A stretch of 64,000 bases of DNA from Sorex araneus (lineage: Eukaryota > Chordata > Mammalia > Eulipotyphla > Soricidae): assembly GCF_027595985.1 (NCBI RefSeq), contig NC_073311.1:51313292-51377291 (forward strand), read 5' to 3'. The position numbers and the translations under genes are program-made. Every line of letters begins with the position of its first letter. Position 1 is the stretch's first letter. The notes below the pieces were generated by a model. That model did no database searches, was not told where the DNA came from, and saw nothing but the letters and a program-made list of their open reading frames with translations. This document shows, one piece after another, positions 12,237 through 24,037 of this stretch.

Positions 12237-12421
12237 GGCTCTTTTCTTGCGGGGAGGGCTTTTTGGGTCACACCTGGTGATGCATAGAGGTTACTCCTGG
12301 CTCTGCACTCAGGAATTACCCCTGGCAGTGCTCAGGAGACCATATGGGATGCTGGGAATCGAACCCAGTTTGGCCTTGTGCAAGGCAAATGCCCTACCCA
12401 TTGTACTATCACTCCAGCCCC
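12237..12421 (-). repeat. SOR SINE (short form), reversed
   Basis: Full-length reversed copy. TAAAGTGG flanks both ends as a target site duplication. Confidence 0.9.
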
Positions 12422-12872
12422 TAAAGTGGGTCTTTTAAACAACATTTGGGGGCCCAATATAATGGTACTACATAGGAAACAAGCCTAGTGAAATAAATAC
12501 TTCCCCAAGAATACTTTATCCAGCTAGGTCATTACTCAAACTAAAAGTAATGATACAAAACTTCATAGATAAAGCAACAGCTTAAGATGTAGACAGTCAT
12601 GAAAACAGCTTTGAAAGAAGTGCTAAATAATCTTTAAAATACAAGAAAAACACTTTTAATTTCTACAAAATAGTCACAATAAATTCCTTCATCATTCAAA
12701 AATCTCACTTAGCTTCAATGGCCTAAATATACCAGTGGAGAGTCTCAGAGTGATAGGTTGGTTCAGTAAACCAAAAACTTTCTGCCTCCTAAAATGGAAC
12801 ATATCTGAAAGGTCATGGTAAAGAAACTTCAAAATAAAAAGTTCAAAAATAATCTTATAAGAAACAATGGTC
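12422..12872 (+). mobile_element. Decayed LINE-derived DNA
   Basis: Text such as CCAAGAATACTTTATCCAGC and TACAAAACTTCATAGATAAA resembles L1-type ORF sequence; no open frame remains. Confidence 0.5.
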
Positions 12873-13845
12873 TAAAAAAGACTCTGATGAGACTAGCACA
12901 CATCCAAAAGAACAAAAGCAACCGCTGTTGGAGAGGATGTGGGGAGAAAGGGACCCTTCTTCACTGCTGGTGGGAATGCCGACTGGTTCAGCCCTTCTGG
13001 AAAACAATTTGGACGACTCTCAAAAAATTAGATATTGAATTCCCATTTGACCCAGCAATACCACTGCTGGGAATATATCCCAGAGAGGCAAAAAAGTACA
13101 ATCGAAACAACATCTGCACATGTATATTCATCGCAGCACTGTTTACAATAGCCAGAATCTGGAAAAAACCCGAATGCCCCAGAACGGATGACTGGTTGAG
13201 GAAACTTTGGTACATCTATACAATGGAATACTATGCAGCTGTTAGAAAAAAGGAGGTCAAGAATTTTGTAGTTAAGTGGATGGGCATGAAAAGTTTCATG
13301 CTGAGTGAAATGAGTCAGAAAGAGAGAGACAGACATAGAAAGATTGCACTCATCTATGGTATATAGAATAACAGAGTGGGAGACTAACACCCAAGAACTG
13401 TAGAAATAAGTACCAGGAGGTTGACTCCATGGCTTCGAGGCTGGCCTCACGTTCCGGGGAAAGGTCAACTCAGAGAAGCGATCACCAACTACATTGTAGT
13501 TGAAGGCCATGTGGGGGAAGGGAGTTGCGGGCTGAATGAGGGCTAGAGACTGAGCACAGCGGCCACTCAACACCTTTATTGCAAACCACAACAGCTAATT
13601 AGAGAGAGAAAACAGAAGGGAATGCCTTGCCACAGTGGCAGGGTGGGGTGGGGGGGAGATGGGATTGGGGAGGGTGGGAGGGACGCTGGGTTTACGGGTG
13701 GTGGAGAATGGGCACTGGTGAAGGGATGGGTTCCCAAACTTTGTATGAGGGAAGTATAAGCACAAAAGTGTATAAATCTGTAACTGTACCCTCACGGTGA
13801 TTCTCTAATTAAAAATAAATAAATTTAAAAAAAAAGACTCTGATG
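12873..13845 (+). mobile_element. 5'-truncated L1, 3' part of ORF2 plus 3' UTR
   Basis: Open frame 12889-13366 encodes the C terminus of L1 ORF2: [21 protein letters not shown] (zinc-knuckle-like), [37 protein letters not shown] and [12 protein letters not shown] 3' UTR of about 460 bp follows with a G-rich tract (13637-13690) and ends GATTCTCTAATTAAAAATAA plus A tail. The 15-base sequence AAAAAGACTCTGATG occurs at both ends (12874-12888 and about 13831-13845), a clear target site duplication. One of the youngest L1 copies here. Confidence 0.92.
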
Positions 13846-13910
13846 GGTATATTTATATTAGCATAGACTTCAAACTAAAATGGTCAATAAAGACAGAAAT
13901 GGATGTTGGG

Positions 13911-14092
13911 GGGCTGGAGCGATAGCACAGCGGGTAGGGTGTTTGCCTTGAACGCGGCCGACCCGGGTTCGATTCCCAGCATCCCATATGGTCCCCCCAG
14001 CACCGCCAGGGGTGATTTCTGAGTGCAGAGCCAGGTGTAACCCCTGAGCATCGTCAGGTGTGACCTAAAAAGCAAAAAAAAGAAAAAAAAGA
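13911..14092 (+). repeat. SOR SINE (short form), young copy
   Basis: Near-consensus: GGGCTGGAGCGATAGCACAG, tRNA B box GGGTTCGATTCC and an AAAGCAAAAAAAAG tail; flanked by a GATGTTGGG repeat. Confidence 0.93.
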
Positions 14093-14218
14093 AATGATGT
14101 TGGGCCTAACAGACAGGTATAGGGGTCTTTACCATGAAAAAAGTTCTAGTACACAATCTTCTTAAATGAGATACAACACATGCTGGGAAACAAAACATGT
14201 CTAAAGAAAATGAAGATG

Positions 14219-14413
14219 GGCTGGAGCGATAGCACCGAGGGTAGGGCGTTTGCCTTGCACGCAGTCAACCCGGGTTCGATTCCTCCGTCCCTCTCCGAAG
14301 AGCCTGGCAAGCTACCTGTGGCGTATTCGAACAGTAGCAACAAGTCTCACAATGGAGACATTACTGGTGCCCGCTCTAGCAAATCAATGAACAACAGAAC
14401 AGCAGTGCTACAG
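14219..14413 (+). repeat. SOR SINE (long form)
   Basis: tRNA-like head, then CTCCGTCCCTCTCCGAAGAG, AAGTCTCACAATGGAGACAT and the CAGCAGTGCTACAG tail. Confidence 0.9.
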
Positions 14414-15061
14414 AAATCATATCAACTATTTCAGATAGAAACAGCTTTAAAAACGGAAGCTTATCACAAAGAAAAATGATGAAGGGTGCAAGTATTTGGA
14501 GACTAAATAACTTACTACTGCACAAATCAGTTGTTCAAAAATAAAAGAAGAAGAAATAAAAAATAAATTTCTGTACACAAATGAGTATGAAGTCATAATT
14601 TACCAAACCATGTGGGACACAGCAAGAGCTGTGCTGAGGGAAGTTCAGAGCAATGCAAGTGTTCATCTGAAGCAAGAAAATGTCAATAAATAACTTAACT
14701 GTATTCCTTATTTTTAAAATTATTTATTTATTTATTTATTTTTTAGTGAGTCACAGTGAGGGAACAGTTACAGATTCACACCTTTTCGTGCTTGGTTTTC
14801 CCTCATGCAATCTTCGAGAGCCCATCCCTCCACCAGTGTCCATTCTCCACCACCAATAAACCCAGTATCCCTCCCACCCCCCAATCCCATCTCCCCACCC
14901 CACCCCGCCTCTGTGGCAGGACATTCCAATTTCTAACTGTACTTCTTATTCTACTAGAAAAAGGCCAACAAAGGGAACTTAATATAAGCAGATAAAAGTA
15001 AATACCAAAATTTAGAATGAAAATAAATAAAATAGAGACCTAAAAAACAGCAATTGCACAT

Positions 15062-15225
15062 GGTTAAAGCAATAATACAATGGGTAGAGTGCTTGCCTTG
15101 CATGCAGCTAACCTGGGTGATCCCCAACACCTGTATGATCCTTCAAACGCTGTCACAAGTTATTCCTGACTACAGAGCCAGGAGTAAATCCTAAGAACGG
15201 CTGGGTATGGTCCCAAAAGCCAACG
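15062..15225 (+). repeat. SOR SINE, degenerate
   Basis: GCAATAATACAATGGGTAGA, CTTGCATGCAGCTAACC and CAGAGCCAGGAGTAAATCC remain recognisable. Confidence 0.75.
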
Positions 15226-15974
15226 AGGATGGCTTCAAATCCAAAAACCAAACTAAACCAAACAAATATAATTACTTAGATTCACAAAGTAGTAAAGAGA
15301 GGAAATTCTAATAAACGGAATCAGAAAGTTGCAACAGATACCACAGAAATTCAGGGAATCATCAGAAATTATTATTGAAACTTTATGTCATTACATTGGA
15401 AAACCTAGAAGAAATAGGTACATTTAGGGACTCTTATTACCTTCCAAGATTGAAAACATCACCCAATCAAACAAATTAGTTACTAAACCAAAAAATCAAA
15501 ATGGCAATCAAAATTCTATCCCCATACAAAAGCCTAGGCCCAGATGGCTTTACTAGTAAGTTCTTCCAAATTTCAAAGACCTATTTGGATTTCTTTCTTA
15601 GACCTTTCCATAAAGTAAGATAAACAAGAGTAACCTCAAACAGTTTCTTTATTTTTAAGACAAATATTACTCTCATACCAAAAATAAAGAGTAACCTCAA
15701 ACAGTTTCTTTATTTTAAGACAAATATTACTCTCATACCAAAAATAAAGGACTATTTTATATATGCAAGCAATCAATGTAATATATCATACTAATTTAAG
15801 AAAAGATAAAAATTGTGTGGCTTTTGCAGAGGACATGATACTTTATTTACTGAACACTTAGAGCAGCAACAGCAACAACAAAATACAGAAAAAAAATTCA
15901 CCTAAAAATAAAAAAATAAAAAATTGTGCAGTGAAATGTCAGGCTCTAAAATTAACACGCAGAAACCCATGACA

Positions 15975-16161
15975 TTTCTTTTCTTTTTTTTTTTTTTTGC
16001 CTTTTGGGTCACACCCGGCAATGCACAGGGGTTACTCCTGGCTCTGCACTCAGGAATTATCCCTGGCTGTGTTCAGAGGACCATATAAGATGCTGGGATT
16101 CGAACCCGGGTCGGCTGTGTGCAAGGCAAATGCCCTACCCACTGTGCTATCGCTCCAGCCC
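15975..16161 (-). repeat. SOR SINE (short form), reversed
   Basis: Poly-T head and near-complete body. CCCATGACATTTCT on both sides is a target site duplication of 14 bp. Confidence 0.93.
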
Positions 16162-17244
16162 CCCATGACATTTCTATATGAAAAAAATAAAGTGGAAAAT
16201 AGAAGAATAAAAATAATCCCAATACATGATTGTGGCCTCCAAAATCAAGCACGTTTGAACAACAGAAACTATGTCACTCACTATTAAAATAAATAGAAAA
16301 CAACACAACAAAATAGAAATAAATCCCCAATTCATAGATAGGAATAATTAATACTGTTAAAATAACAATCCTAACCCAAATCACTATACAGAATCAGTGC
16401 AGCCCCTATAAAAGTCCCCATGGCACTTTTTTTTAATAGACATGGACCGAGCTATTATTTAGAGGGAAAAAACTCTCTGAATAGCCAACACAATCCTGGA
16501 GAAAAGGACAGGAGACTTCTCTTTCTCCAAGTTCTTTTCCCAATTTTAAATTATACTATAAACAATAGTAATCAGGACTGTGTGGTATAGGAATCCAGAC
16601 TCATGGAATAGAATTGAGAATCCAGAGATCCACTCAAGTTTATGGACAGCGATTTTTTGAAAAAGCATCTAGTCATATGATGTGGAGCAAAAAAAAAAAA
16701 AAAAAAAAACAACTTCAATAAACCATGGTGAGAGAATTGTTTAGTTACACGCAAAAAAAAAAAAAGAACCAATAACAACAACAAAACATCACACCCGTAT
16801 CTCACACCATACACAGAAGTTAATTCAGAATTAATAAAAGACCTTGCTATTAGAGCAAAACACACGTCATATTGAGGAAAACAGAGAAAAAAACAGACAG
16901 AACGCATCACATATAGGCTCCAGGGTTCTCTTCAGGAACTCGCTGCTAGTGACAACACAGAAACAAAAAGAAATGGGACTACAACAAGTTAAGAAGCTTC
17001 AGCACTGCCAAAAAATAATAAAAATACACCCAACAAATTGAAATGACTATTTACTGATCACACATCTGACAAAGTTCCAATGTTCAAGATATATAATGCA
17101 CTTGTTAAACTTAAAATAAGTCGTTTATCTTTTCAATAAACCAGTCCTAGGTTTTACTAACTTTTTAATATTTTATCTCTAGTATTAACTTTTGAGTTTA
17201 TTTTATTTCCAAATGATTATTATTTAATTTCATTTCTTTTTTAA

Positions 17245-17745
17245 AATAAATTATTTATTTTTAATTAGTGAATCAACGTGAGGGTACAGTTACAGTTTTA
17301 TACATTTTTGTGCTCGTGTTTCCCCCATACAAAGTTCAAGAACCCATCCCTTCACCAGTGCCCATTCTCTACCACCAGTAAACCCAGCATCTCTCCCGCC
17401 CTCCACAGTCCCGTCTCCCCCCACCCCACACTGCCACTATGATCCCTTTTGATCTCTCTCGCTGATTAGGTGTTGTGGTTTGCAATAAAGGTGTTCAGTG
17501 GCCATTGTGTTCAGTTTCTAGTCTATATTCAGCACGTATCACCCTTCCCCTGCATGACCTCCGACCACATTTTACTTGGTGTTCCCTTCTCTGAGTTCCC
17601 AGAATGAGAGACCAGCCTCCAAGCCATGGGGACAACCTCCTGGTACTTATTTCTACTAATCTTGGGAGTTAGTCTTATAGTATATTATTCTATGCTCCAC
17701 AGATGAGTGCAATCTTTCTATGTCTGACCTTTTCATAAATTACTT
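17245..17745 (-). mobile_element. L1 3' end, reversed
   Basis: Reverse complement of the same 3' UTR seen at 13367-13840: TTAGTGAATCAACGTGAGGG, the C-rich tract CCATCCCTTCACCAGTGCCC and GATGAGTGCAATCTTTCTAT. Confidence 0.85.
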
Positions 17746-19950
17746 TGTTGTAAGTACAGCTTTTGCATTCGTGATTTATTTTGTTTATTGATATAAGTCT
17801 AAACTTTTTTCTTAATTCCTTATTGCTATTTCATTCTATATTTTCAGTAACTGATAGCTTAATGTTCATGTCTATTATTTTCATTCCTCTGTAATTTCCT
17901 TCTTGATACAATCGTGTTCAGTAGCATGTTATTTATTCCCATATAGTTGAGGTTTTACTTTATTTTTCTTCATTTATTTCTACCTTATTACAGAATTTAG
18001 AAAAATATTTGGTATGATTTTAATCCTTAACTGATTGTTAAAATGTTGTTTGTTATCACATATTGTTTATCATTTAGAATCCATTTACTCTTGAGAAAAG
18101 AATATGTATTCTGTTCTTTTGGGGTGGAACACTGCATATATGTCTAAAATTTATCCTGTCATCTGAAGCTGTTGCTTCAATTTTATTGGAAGGATGGGGA
18201 GGGTGGTTAAGGTGTCACCTGTCAGTGCTCAGGAGTCAATCCTAGCTCTGCACTAAAGAGTGACTCCTGGAAGTTCTCTGGATGCCACATAGTTGCCAAA
18301 AATCAAACGAGGGTTGACAGGCAGCAAAAGAAGTGCCTAAGCTCCTTTGCTGTCTCTCCAGCCCCAGGATTTCCATTTTATATTATACAAATGGTGTATA
18401 TATATATATATGTATATATATATATACACATATATATATTGCTGTAGTAGGGCAATAAAATGCCCCATAATCCTTTCAATTCTCTAAATATCTCCATATT
18501 AATATTTTCTTTTTACATTTAAAAGTTCTTACCTTGTCTATCGGGCTGGAGCAATCGCGCATCGGGTAGAGTGTTTGCCTTGCACACTGTCGACCCGGGT
18601 TCAATTCCTCCACCCCTCTCAGAGAGCCCAGCAAGCTACAGAGTATCCCGCCTGCACAGCAGAGCCTGGCAAGCTACCCGTGGTGTATTCCATATGCCAA
18701 AAACAGTAACAAGTCTCACAATGGAGACGTTACTGGTGCCCGCTCCAGCAAATCGATGAGCAACAGGATGACAGTGACAGTGATCTTCTCTATTTATTCA
18801 TAAGTTTTCTGATTTTCCTATAATTCACCTGATTCTTCTTTTCTCGAATTTCTGTCGGCCTTTTCTATTTGTCTGATTTCTATTATGTTTTGATTTTTTT
18901 TTCTCTCCTATTTATGTTTTTTTTTCTGTGTCCCCTCTCTTCCTGTCCCAGATTTTTGTTTTGTGGCCACCACAATGGTTGCATAAAAGGTCTCATATCA
19001 AATATTTTGTCTTCTGGTCTTACCTCTTCAATTTTTCTTCACCTTTTAAAAAAATCTTACTTCCCTTTAATATTATTTTGCAAAATTAACCTCCCATTTA
19101 AAACTGAGATCATTACTAATTTAAGGTATAATAAATAACTTTCAGAGTTGCAACTTTCTAATTCTACCATCTATTTGTCTAGTGCCCTGCTCAAATCTTT
19201 GTACATTTTCATTTTTACATATCAGAGCAAATAATTTCTGTTGACACTTCTGTTGGGGAGTCTAGTAGAGGTGAGCTTCATCTTTTGTTTGTGTAGAAAA
19301 CTTTATTGACCTGCTGTTAGTTTAATCATTAAATATTTTGCATGATTATATATTTGTTTGGGGGTCACATATGGCAATGCTCAGGGCCTACTCTCAGGCC
19401 ACTGCTTGTAGAAACTGCCAGTAATGATCAGGAGATATTGGTGCCCAGGACATAACTCAAAGCTCGAGATCACTGAGCTTATCTCCTGCTCAATCTTTGA
19501 GTCTTTTCAATGTGTCATTTCACTTTCCTCTAACCTGTATTTTCTGCTTGTAATCTAATGGTACTCTAATGAAAGCCTTTTAACTTTTATACTTATTTTC
19601 CCAAACAGTTTTTAATACTCTATAGTTGACTTTTAATAATTTTTCTCTAATGTAACGGTATATATTTTATTGCATTTACATATTTAGGTTCTAATTCTTG
19701 CTTGCTTAAACAACTTTTATGTTCAGTTCCGTCTGAGTTTGGGGAGGTTGTCAAATAGTTTCTTTCAAAAATTCTCTCTGATTTTTATCCCCCTACTCCC
19801 TCTCACCAAGTCTTCATGTTCTCTTTCTAGTTGTAGTAACATTTCTTCATTTACTTTAAATATTATTTCTCTCTCCTTCTATTTGAATAGTATCTGTGTT
19901 TGGGTTTATTAACTCTTTCTTCCTTAAGAGCAATTCTGTTCTCATTATTT
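17746..19950 (-). mobile_element. Old L1 DNA on the reverse strand with inserted SINEs
   Basis: Reversed L1-like text (AAGAATATGTATTCTGTTCT near 18100), a (TA)n tract at 18397-18437, decayed reversed SINEs at about 18190-18365 and 19350-19495, and one good long-form SOR at 18543-18781. No gene seen. Confidence 0.55.
18543..18781 (+). repeat. SOR SINE (long form)
   Basis: Complete: GGGCTGGAGCAATCGCGCAT head, AAGTCTCACAATGGAGACGT and GATGACAGTGACAGTGATC tail. Confidence 0.92.
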
Positions 19951-20141
19951 CCATAGCACCCTTCATGAGATGCATGTTAGGCTCAGGTTTTGCTGTTATT
20001 TGTTTATTGGTTCGTTGGTTGGTTTTATTCTTTGTATTCTATCTTCTCACTCATTGCATTCCTTTCTATGTGCTGTGATCACTCATTTCATTTCTGAGCA
20101 CGTTGAATCACCTTTCTGAGCTTTTTCCTGTACCACTTTGA

Positions 20142-20393
20142 GGTCATCCCATTGCTCATCAATTTGCTTGAGCGGGCAGCAGTAACATCTCTATTGTGAG
20201 ACTTGTTACTGTTTTGGCATATTGAATATGGCGCAGGTAGCTTGCCAGGCTCTGCCATGTGGGCGAGATACTTTCGGTAGCTTGTCGGGCTCTCTGAGAG
20301 GGGCAGAGGAATCAAACCTGGGTCAGACGCGTGCAAGGCAAACACCCTACCTGCTCCGCTATCACACCAGCAGTGGGATGGCAGTGACAATGA
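20142..20393 (-). repeat. SOR SINE (long form), reversed, private to unit A
   Basis: Flanked by CACTTTGAGGT on both sides; unit B has a single uninterrupted CACTTTGAGGT near 37437, so the insertion post-dates the duplication. Confidence 0.9.
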
Positions 20394-20399
20394 TCACTT

Positions 20400-21000
20400 T
20401 GAGGTTTCATGAACTAAATTATCTATGTTTCATCACAATTATCTTGTCCTTAGGTTTGCTTATAAAGAGAATATTCATCTTTGTATTGTCATGTGACTTA
20501 TATCTCAGGTTGTTTGATGGCATATTTCAAAACTTGCTCGTTTCATTTATCTAAAACTCTGTTCATTTTCCTTTTTTTAAGCATAAATTGCAGTCTTCAA
20601 CATAGTTTCTATACTGTCTTTCCAGAAGACAATTCACTACCTTCAGCCTCCTCACTGCTTGCTGTTATTGCTGCAGTGTCACCAGCAGGCTGGTCTTTGT
20701 TGCAGCCTCTCAGTGCTGCTTAGTTGTGGAGAAGGAGGGTGCGAAGTGTGAATGGCGCTGGTTTCTCCCCAGGAGGTGTGAGGAGGCCTCCTCTGTGTGC
20801 CCCACTGTGCTGCTGCCCTTGTCTTGGAGTTTCTGTGTGTGAGAACAGCACAGAGAGACTTCGGGGCATTAGCAGTCATGGGAGTAGGGTAGTTGGAGCA
20901 TCACACAGTTCCTCTGTGATCCTTTTTGCTGTCTCTTGTTCTGTGTGTTGTACTTCATCTCTGCCACCTTGGGTTCACTAGGGTGATTTTCATGGACCTC
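20400..21000. other. Duplicated non-genic segment, possibly reversed L1 5' region
   Basis: Nearly identical to 37447-38047, including a GC-richer part with parallel short open frames (20724-20981 and 37771-38028). The frames have no protein-family signature. The resemblance between units is explained by the duplication, not by coding constraint. Confidence 0.45.
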
Positions 21001-21222
21001 TAGTTTGTTACTGCTCTCTTGCTTGAGATATTTATATGAAACTTTCTGTCAACATGTCTGTTTTCCCCACTTCAGCATCATTTACATAACTTGAGTCACC
21101 CACCTTCAGTCACAGATACCTTATTATTGCCCAGGCAATGCACAGAAGAATCCTCCTGTATCCATAATTGCTTTATTACTTGGAGGTAAATGGAATTATT
21201 GAAGTATTCATCTTTATTTTTA

Positions 21223-21392
21223 TTTTTTTGCTTTTGGGGTCACACACGGTGAGTGAGGCTCAGGGGTTACTCCTGGCTCAGCACTAAAGAATCACTCCTA
21301 GTGGTGCTCGGGGAACCACATGAGATGCTGGGGATCAAACCCAGGTCGGCCCATTGCAAGGCAAATGATCTACCCAAAGTAATCCAGTCCCT
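21223..21392 (-). repeat. SOR SINE (short form), reversed, private to unit A
   Basis: GAAGTATTCATCTT occurs on both flanks; unit B at about 38250 has the empty site. Confidence 0.9.
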
Positions 21393-21789
21393 GAAGTATT
21401 CATCTTAAACTGCCATAATACTTATGTTCTCCCAGGTATTTCCCATACATAGCCTTATTTAATAACAATATAGCTTCTATTTTGGTATTACATGCAATGT
21501 AAACACGGAGAAATAGCATTATACTCAGAGATTCAACTGGAACTTAATTTAAGGGGTTTCTACACTTGCACACCGGGCACAGCTTAGGGGTCATCTTAGA
21601 GTTCTGCCTACCATAGCAACAGATAAAGACCAATTAATATTATTGAACTGAAGACACAAAAATTTAATCTCAAATTTTTTTTTTTAAGATTCAAATTCCA
21701 AGAACTCTTACTGAAATGAGAAAGTACAAAGACTCAATAATTGCATAGTAACCTTGGGGATTACTCAGTGGCAAAAATGACCTGCCTTC

Positions 21790-22303
21790 ATGGAGAGTAT
21801 CGTGCTAAGTGAAATGAGTCAGGTAGAGAGGGACAGACATAGAATGACTGCACTTATTTGTAGTGTATAAAATAACATAATATGACACTGACACACCCAA
21901 GGACAGTACAGATAGGGCCAGAAAGATTGCTCCATGGTTGGCAGCCTGCCTCATGAGCTGGGGGAAAAGGCAGCTGGAATAGAGGAGGGATGACTAAGTC
22001 AATGATGATTGGAGGGATTGTTGCGGATGGGAGATATGTGCTGAAAGTGGATAAAGTACCAAACGTGATAGCCTCTCAGTATCTGTATTGCTAGCCATAA
22101 TGTCCAAAAGTAGAGGGATTATGGGCGAAATTGTCTGCCTTGGAGGCAGGAGGAGAGGTGGGATGTGGGGAGGAAATGGGGGACATTGGTGGTGGGGAAT
22201 GTGCACTGGTGGAGGGATGGGTGTTCGATCACTGTATGACTGAAACTCAAACGTGAAAGCTTTGTAACTGTATCTCATGGTGATTCAAAAGTTAAAAAAA
22301 AAG
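21790..22303 (+). mobile_element. L1 3' end, private to unit A
   Basis: AAGTGAAATGAGTCAGGTAG (end of ORF2) and a 3' UTR ending GTGATTCAAAAGTTAAAAAA. The surrounding CCTGCCTT repeat and the empty site in unit B (about 38630) show insertion after duplication. Confidence 0.88.
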
Positions 22304-22979
22304 ATCTGCCTTGCATTTATGACACCACAAATTGAACTCCTGGTTCTGTCCACCTGTGCAGAAACATGGTCTTAGCATGTCTGCTCACTGGGACCCAGAG
22401 CACTGGGAGAGAGCATGCTTACTCCAGAGTACGACAGATAGTGGGCAAGCACCAAAACCCAGTACTTGATCCTAGTTAAAGCTGCAATTAAAGCCATGTG
22501 AGCAGGGCGGACAGTGGTGTGCCCTGGTGAGGCTGTGTGTGGGCAACAAGGGTCCTAGACAAGTTCTACCACCACAGTGTGCTCAAGAACCATGAATAAA
22601 GTGACCACTAATGACCACTAGTGACCAAACTGTGCTCAAGAACCATGAATAAAGTAGTGTGACCACTCATGATCAGCAAAGAGAAGTGTACAAGTGGCAT
22701 AATGGATTTGTGTGCTGCCCTGAGTGATCATGGCAATAAGCAACAATAAAGGGAAGGGGGAAATAAAAATAAAACGAACAATTCTTAAAAGAAATTGCAG
22801 ACTTAAAAAGAGATGGCAGAAATGGAGTACTTTATAAATAAATACTATATTTCATTATATCTGAACATTCAAGAATTGAACCAGCTATATTGATCGTTAC
22901 TGCAAATATACCTAGTATGCTAATTTAACAAAAGGTCAGGCTAATAATGTGCCTCAGGCGGGGGGATGTTTTTAGACAT

Positions 22980-23225
22980 AAGGACTTCCTGTGTGGTTAA
23001 TTCCAGAGCGCCCTCTTCTTACCCTCTGTGCTCACCTTTTAATTGCACGTGCAGACCAAGTAAAGACATCAGCCTATTTATTGCCTTCTCTTTATGTTCT
23101 GCCTGGATTTTATACCAAAGATGATCAACAATTCTTAAACTCAGCTTTTGTCCCAAGAGTCACGATCTACCTCAACTCAAGAGCACACACTCTATGAAGA
23201 TCCTGACATCTTCCTCTAAAGACAG
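22980..23225 (+). other. Candidate non-coding exon 1 of receptor A
   Basis: Well conserved in unit B (39953-40213) and ending CAG|GTACTT in both. KLR genes of this kind start with a non-coding exon. No TATA box or start site can be fixed by reading, so this is a suggestion only. Confidence 0.3.
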
Positions 23226-23959
23226 GTACTTAAAATTTTCCAGGAATGCATTTTATATATTTATAATATAGCATGTTCAACAATTTTAAAGTAAAGCTGA
23301 TAAAAGTAAGTTGAATAGAAAAATAAAAAGATTTATAATAAATATGTATAATCAGATGAAATATATAGACATTAATCAATAAATGAAATAGATAGGATAT
23401 ATTTAACTTTTTTTAGACAAACACTAGAAATGAGACCATTAGAAAATATTGGGTATTATTTCTTAATATCATTATGGAAAAAATATTTGAAGAAAGTAAA
23501 CCAAAAATTCTACCTGGAAAAAAATGGCAATAAATCCTACTATTAAATTTGCACATCCACTAATATACAGACATAGTATGAATGATTCAATAAAACCAAC
23601 TTTAATTTTTCCCTGAAAGTTTCAGTTTCCTATTGAGATATAACATATTAAATGTAGAAAGTAACGGATTGGGAGTAATAGTCAAATATTGAGATTCTAA
23701 ACCAACAGATGAGCCTAGTAAATAATTGTGACAGTAAGAAATCAGTACTTCTGTCATCAGAGTGTGTTCTAATGAGTAAATAGTAATGTAAAATAAAACA
23801 TAAGGTGGTGATTGGTTGACAGAGAGTTCATGGAAGAGGAGATAGACTTTTATTGAGAGATTGAAATGATCGCTAAGCAAGTAGCATTTGGTCATGTTTT
23901 AAATAAATAACTGATGGTAATGCAGTAACACAGGCAAACACATTTTTCTTGTGTTCCAG

Positions 23960-24037
23960 AAGAAACTGAAGGACTGCCGTGGTATCTAATAACTGGAGAT
24001 AATAATCAAATAGAATCCGTGAGCATGAGTGTAGAAG
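23960..24037 (+). CDS. Receptor A upstream exon with in-frame ATG (24025)
   Basis: Acceptor TTCCAG, donor G|GTATGG. ATG AGT GTA GAA G joins AA ATA AGA GAG of the next exon without a stop, giving [16 protein letters not shown]. Coding part 24025-24037; 23960-24024 would be 5' UTR. Confidence 0.55.

Larger units (their letters stand above)
14420..17110 (+). mobile_element. Old L1 ORF2, broken up by later insertions
   Basis: Discontinuous + strand L1 ORF2 text, e.g. the AKSPGPDGF-type region around 15525-15560 (CCTAGGCCCAGATGGCTTTA) and the WDYNKLKSF-type part near 16975. Frame lost throughout. A reversed L1 3' end sits inside it at 14715-14945 and SINEs at 15062-15225 and 15975-16161. 15630-15750 is a two-copy tandem repeat of about 61 bp (AGAGTAACCTCAAACAGTTT). 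Confidence 0.65.

Noticed and set aside
12815-13591. Longest open frames of the window (183 and 187 codons on opposite strands)
   Set aside because: The + frame is the C terminus of L1 ORF2 in a truncated copy with target site duplication; the - frame is its shadow.
20481-20981. Open frames conserved at 37528-38028
   Set aside because: Conservation follows the recent tandem duplication; replacements, frame ends and content show no coding pattern.
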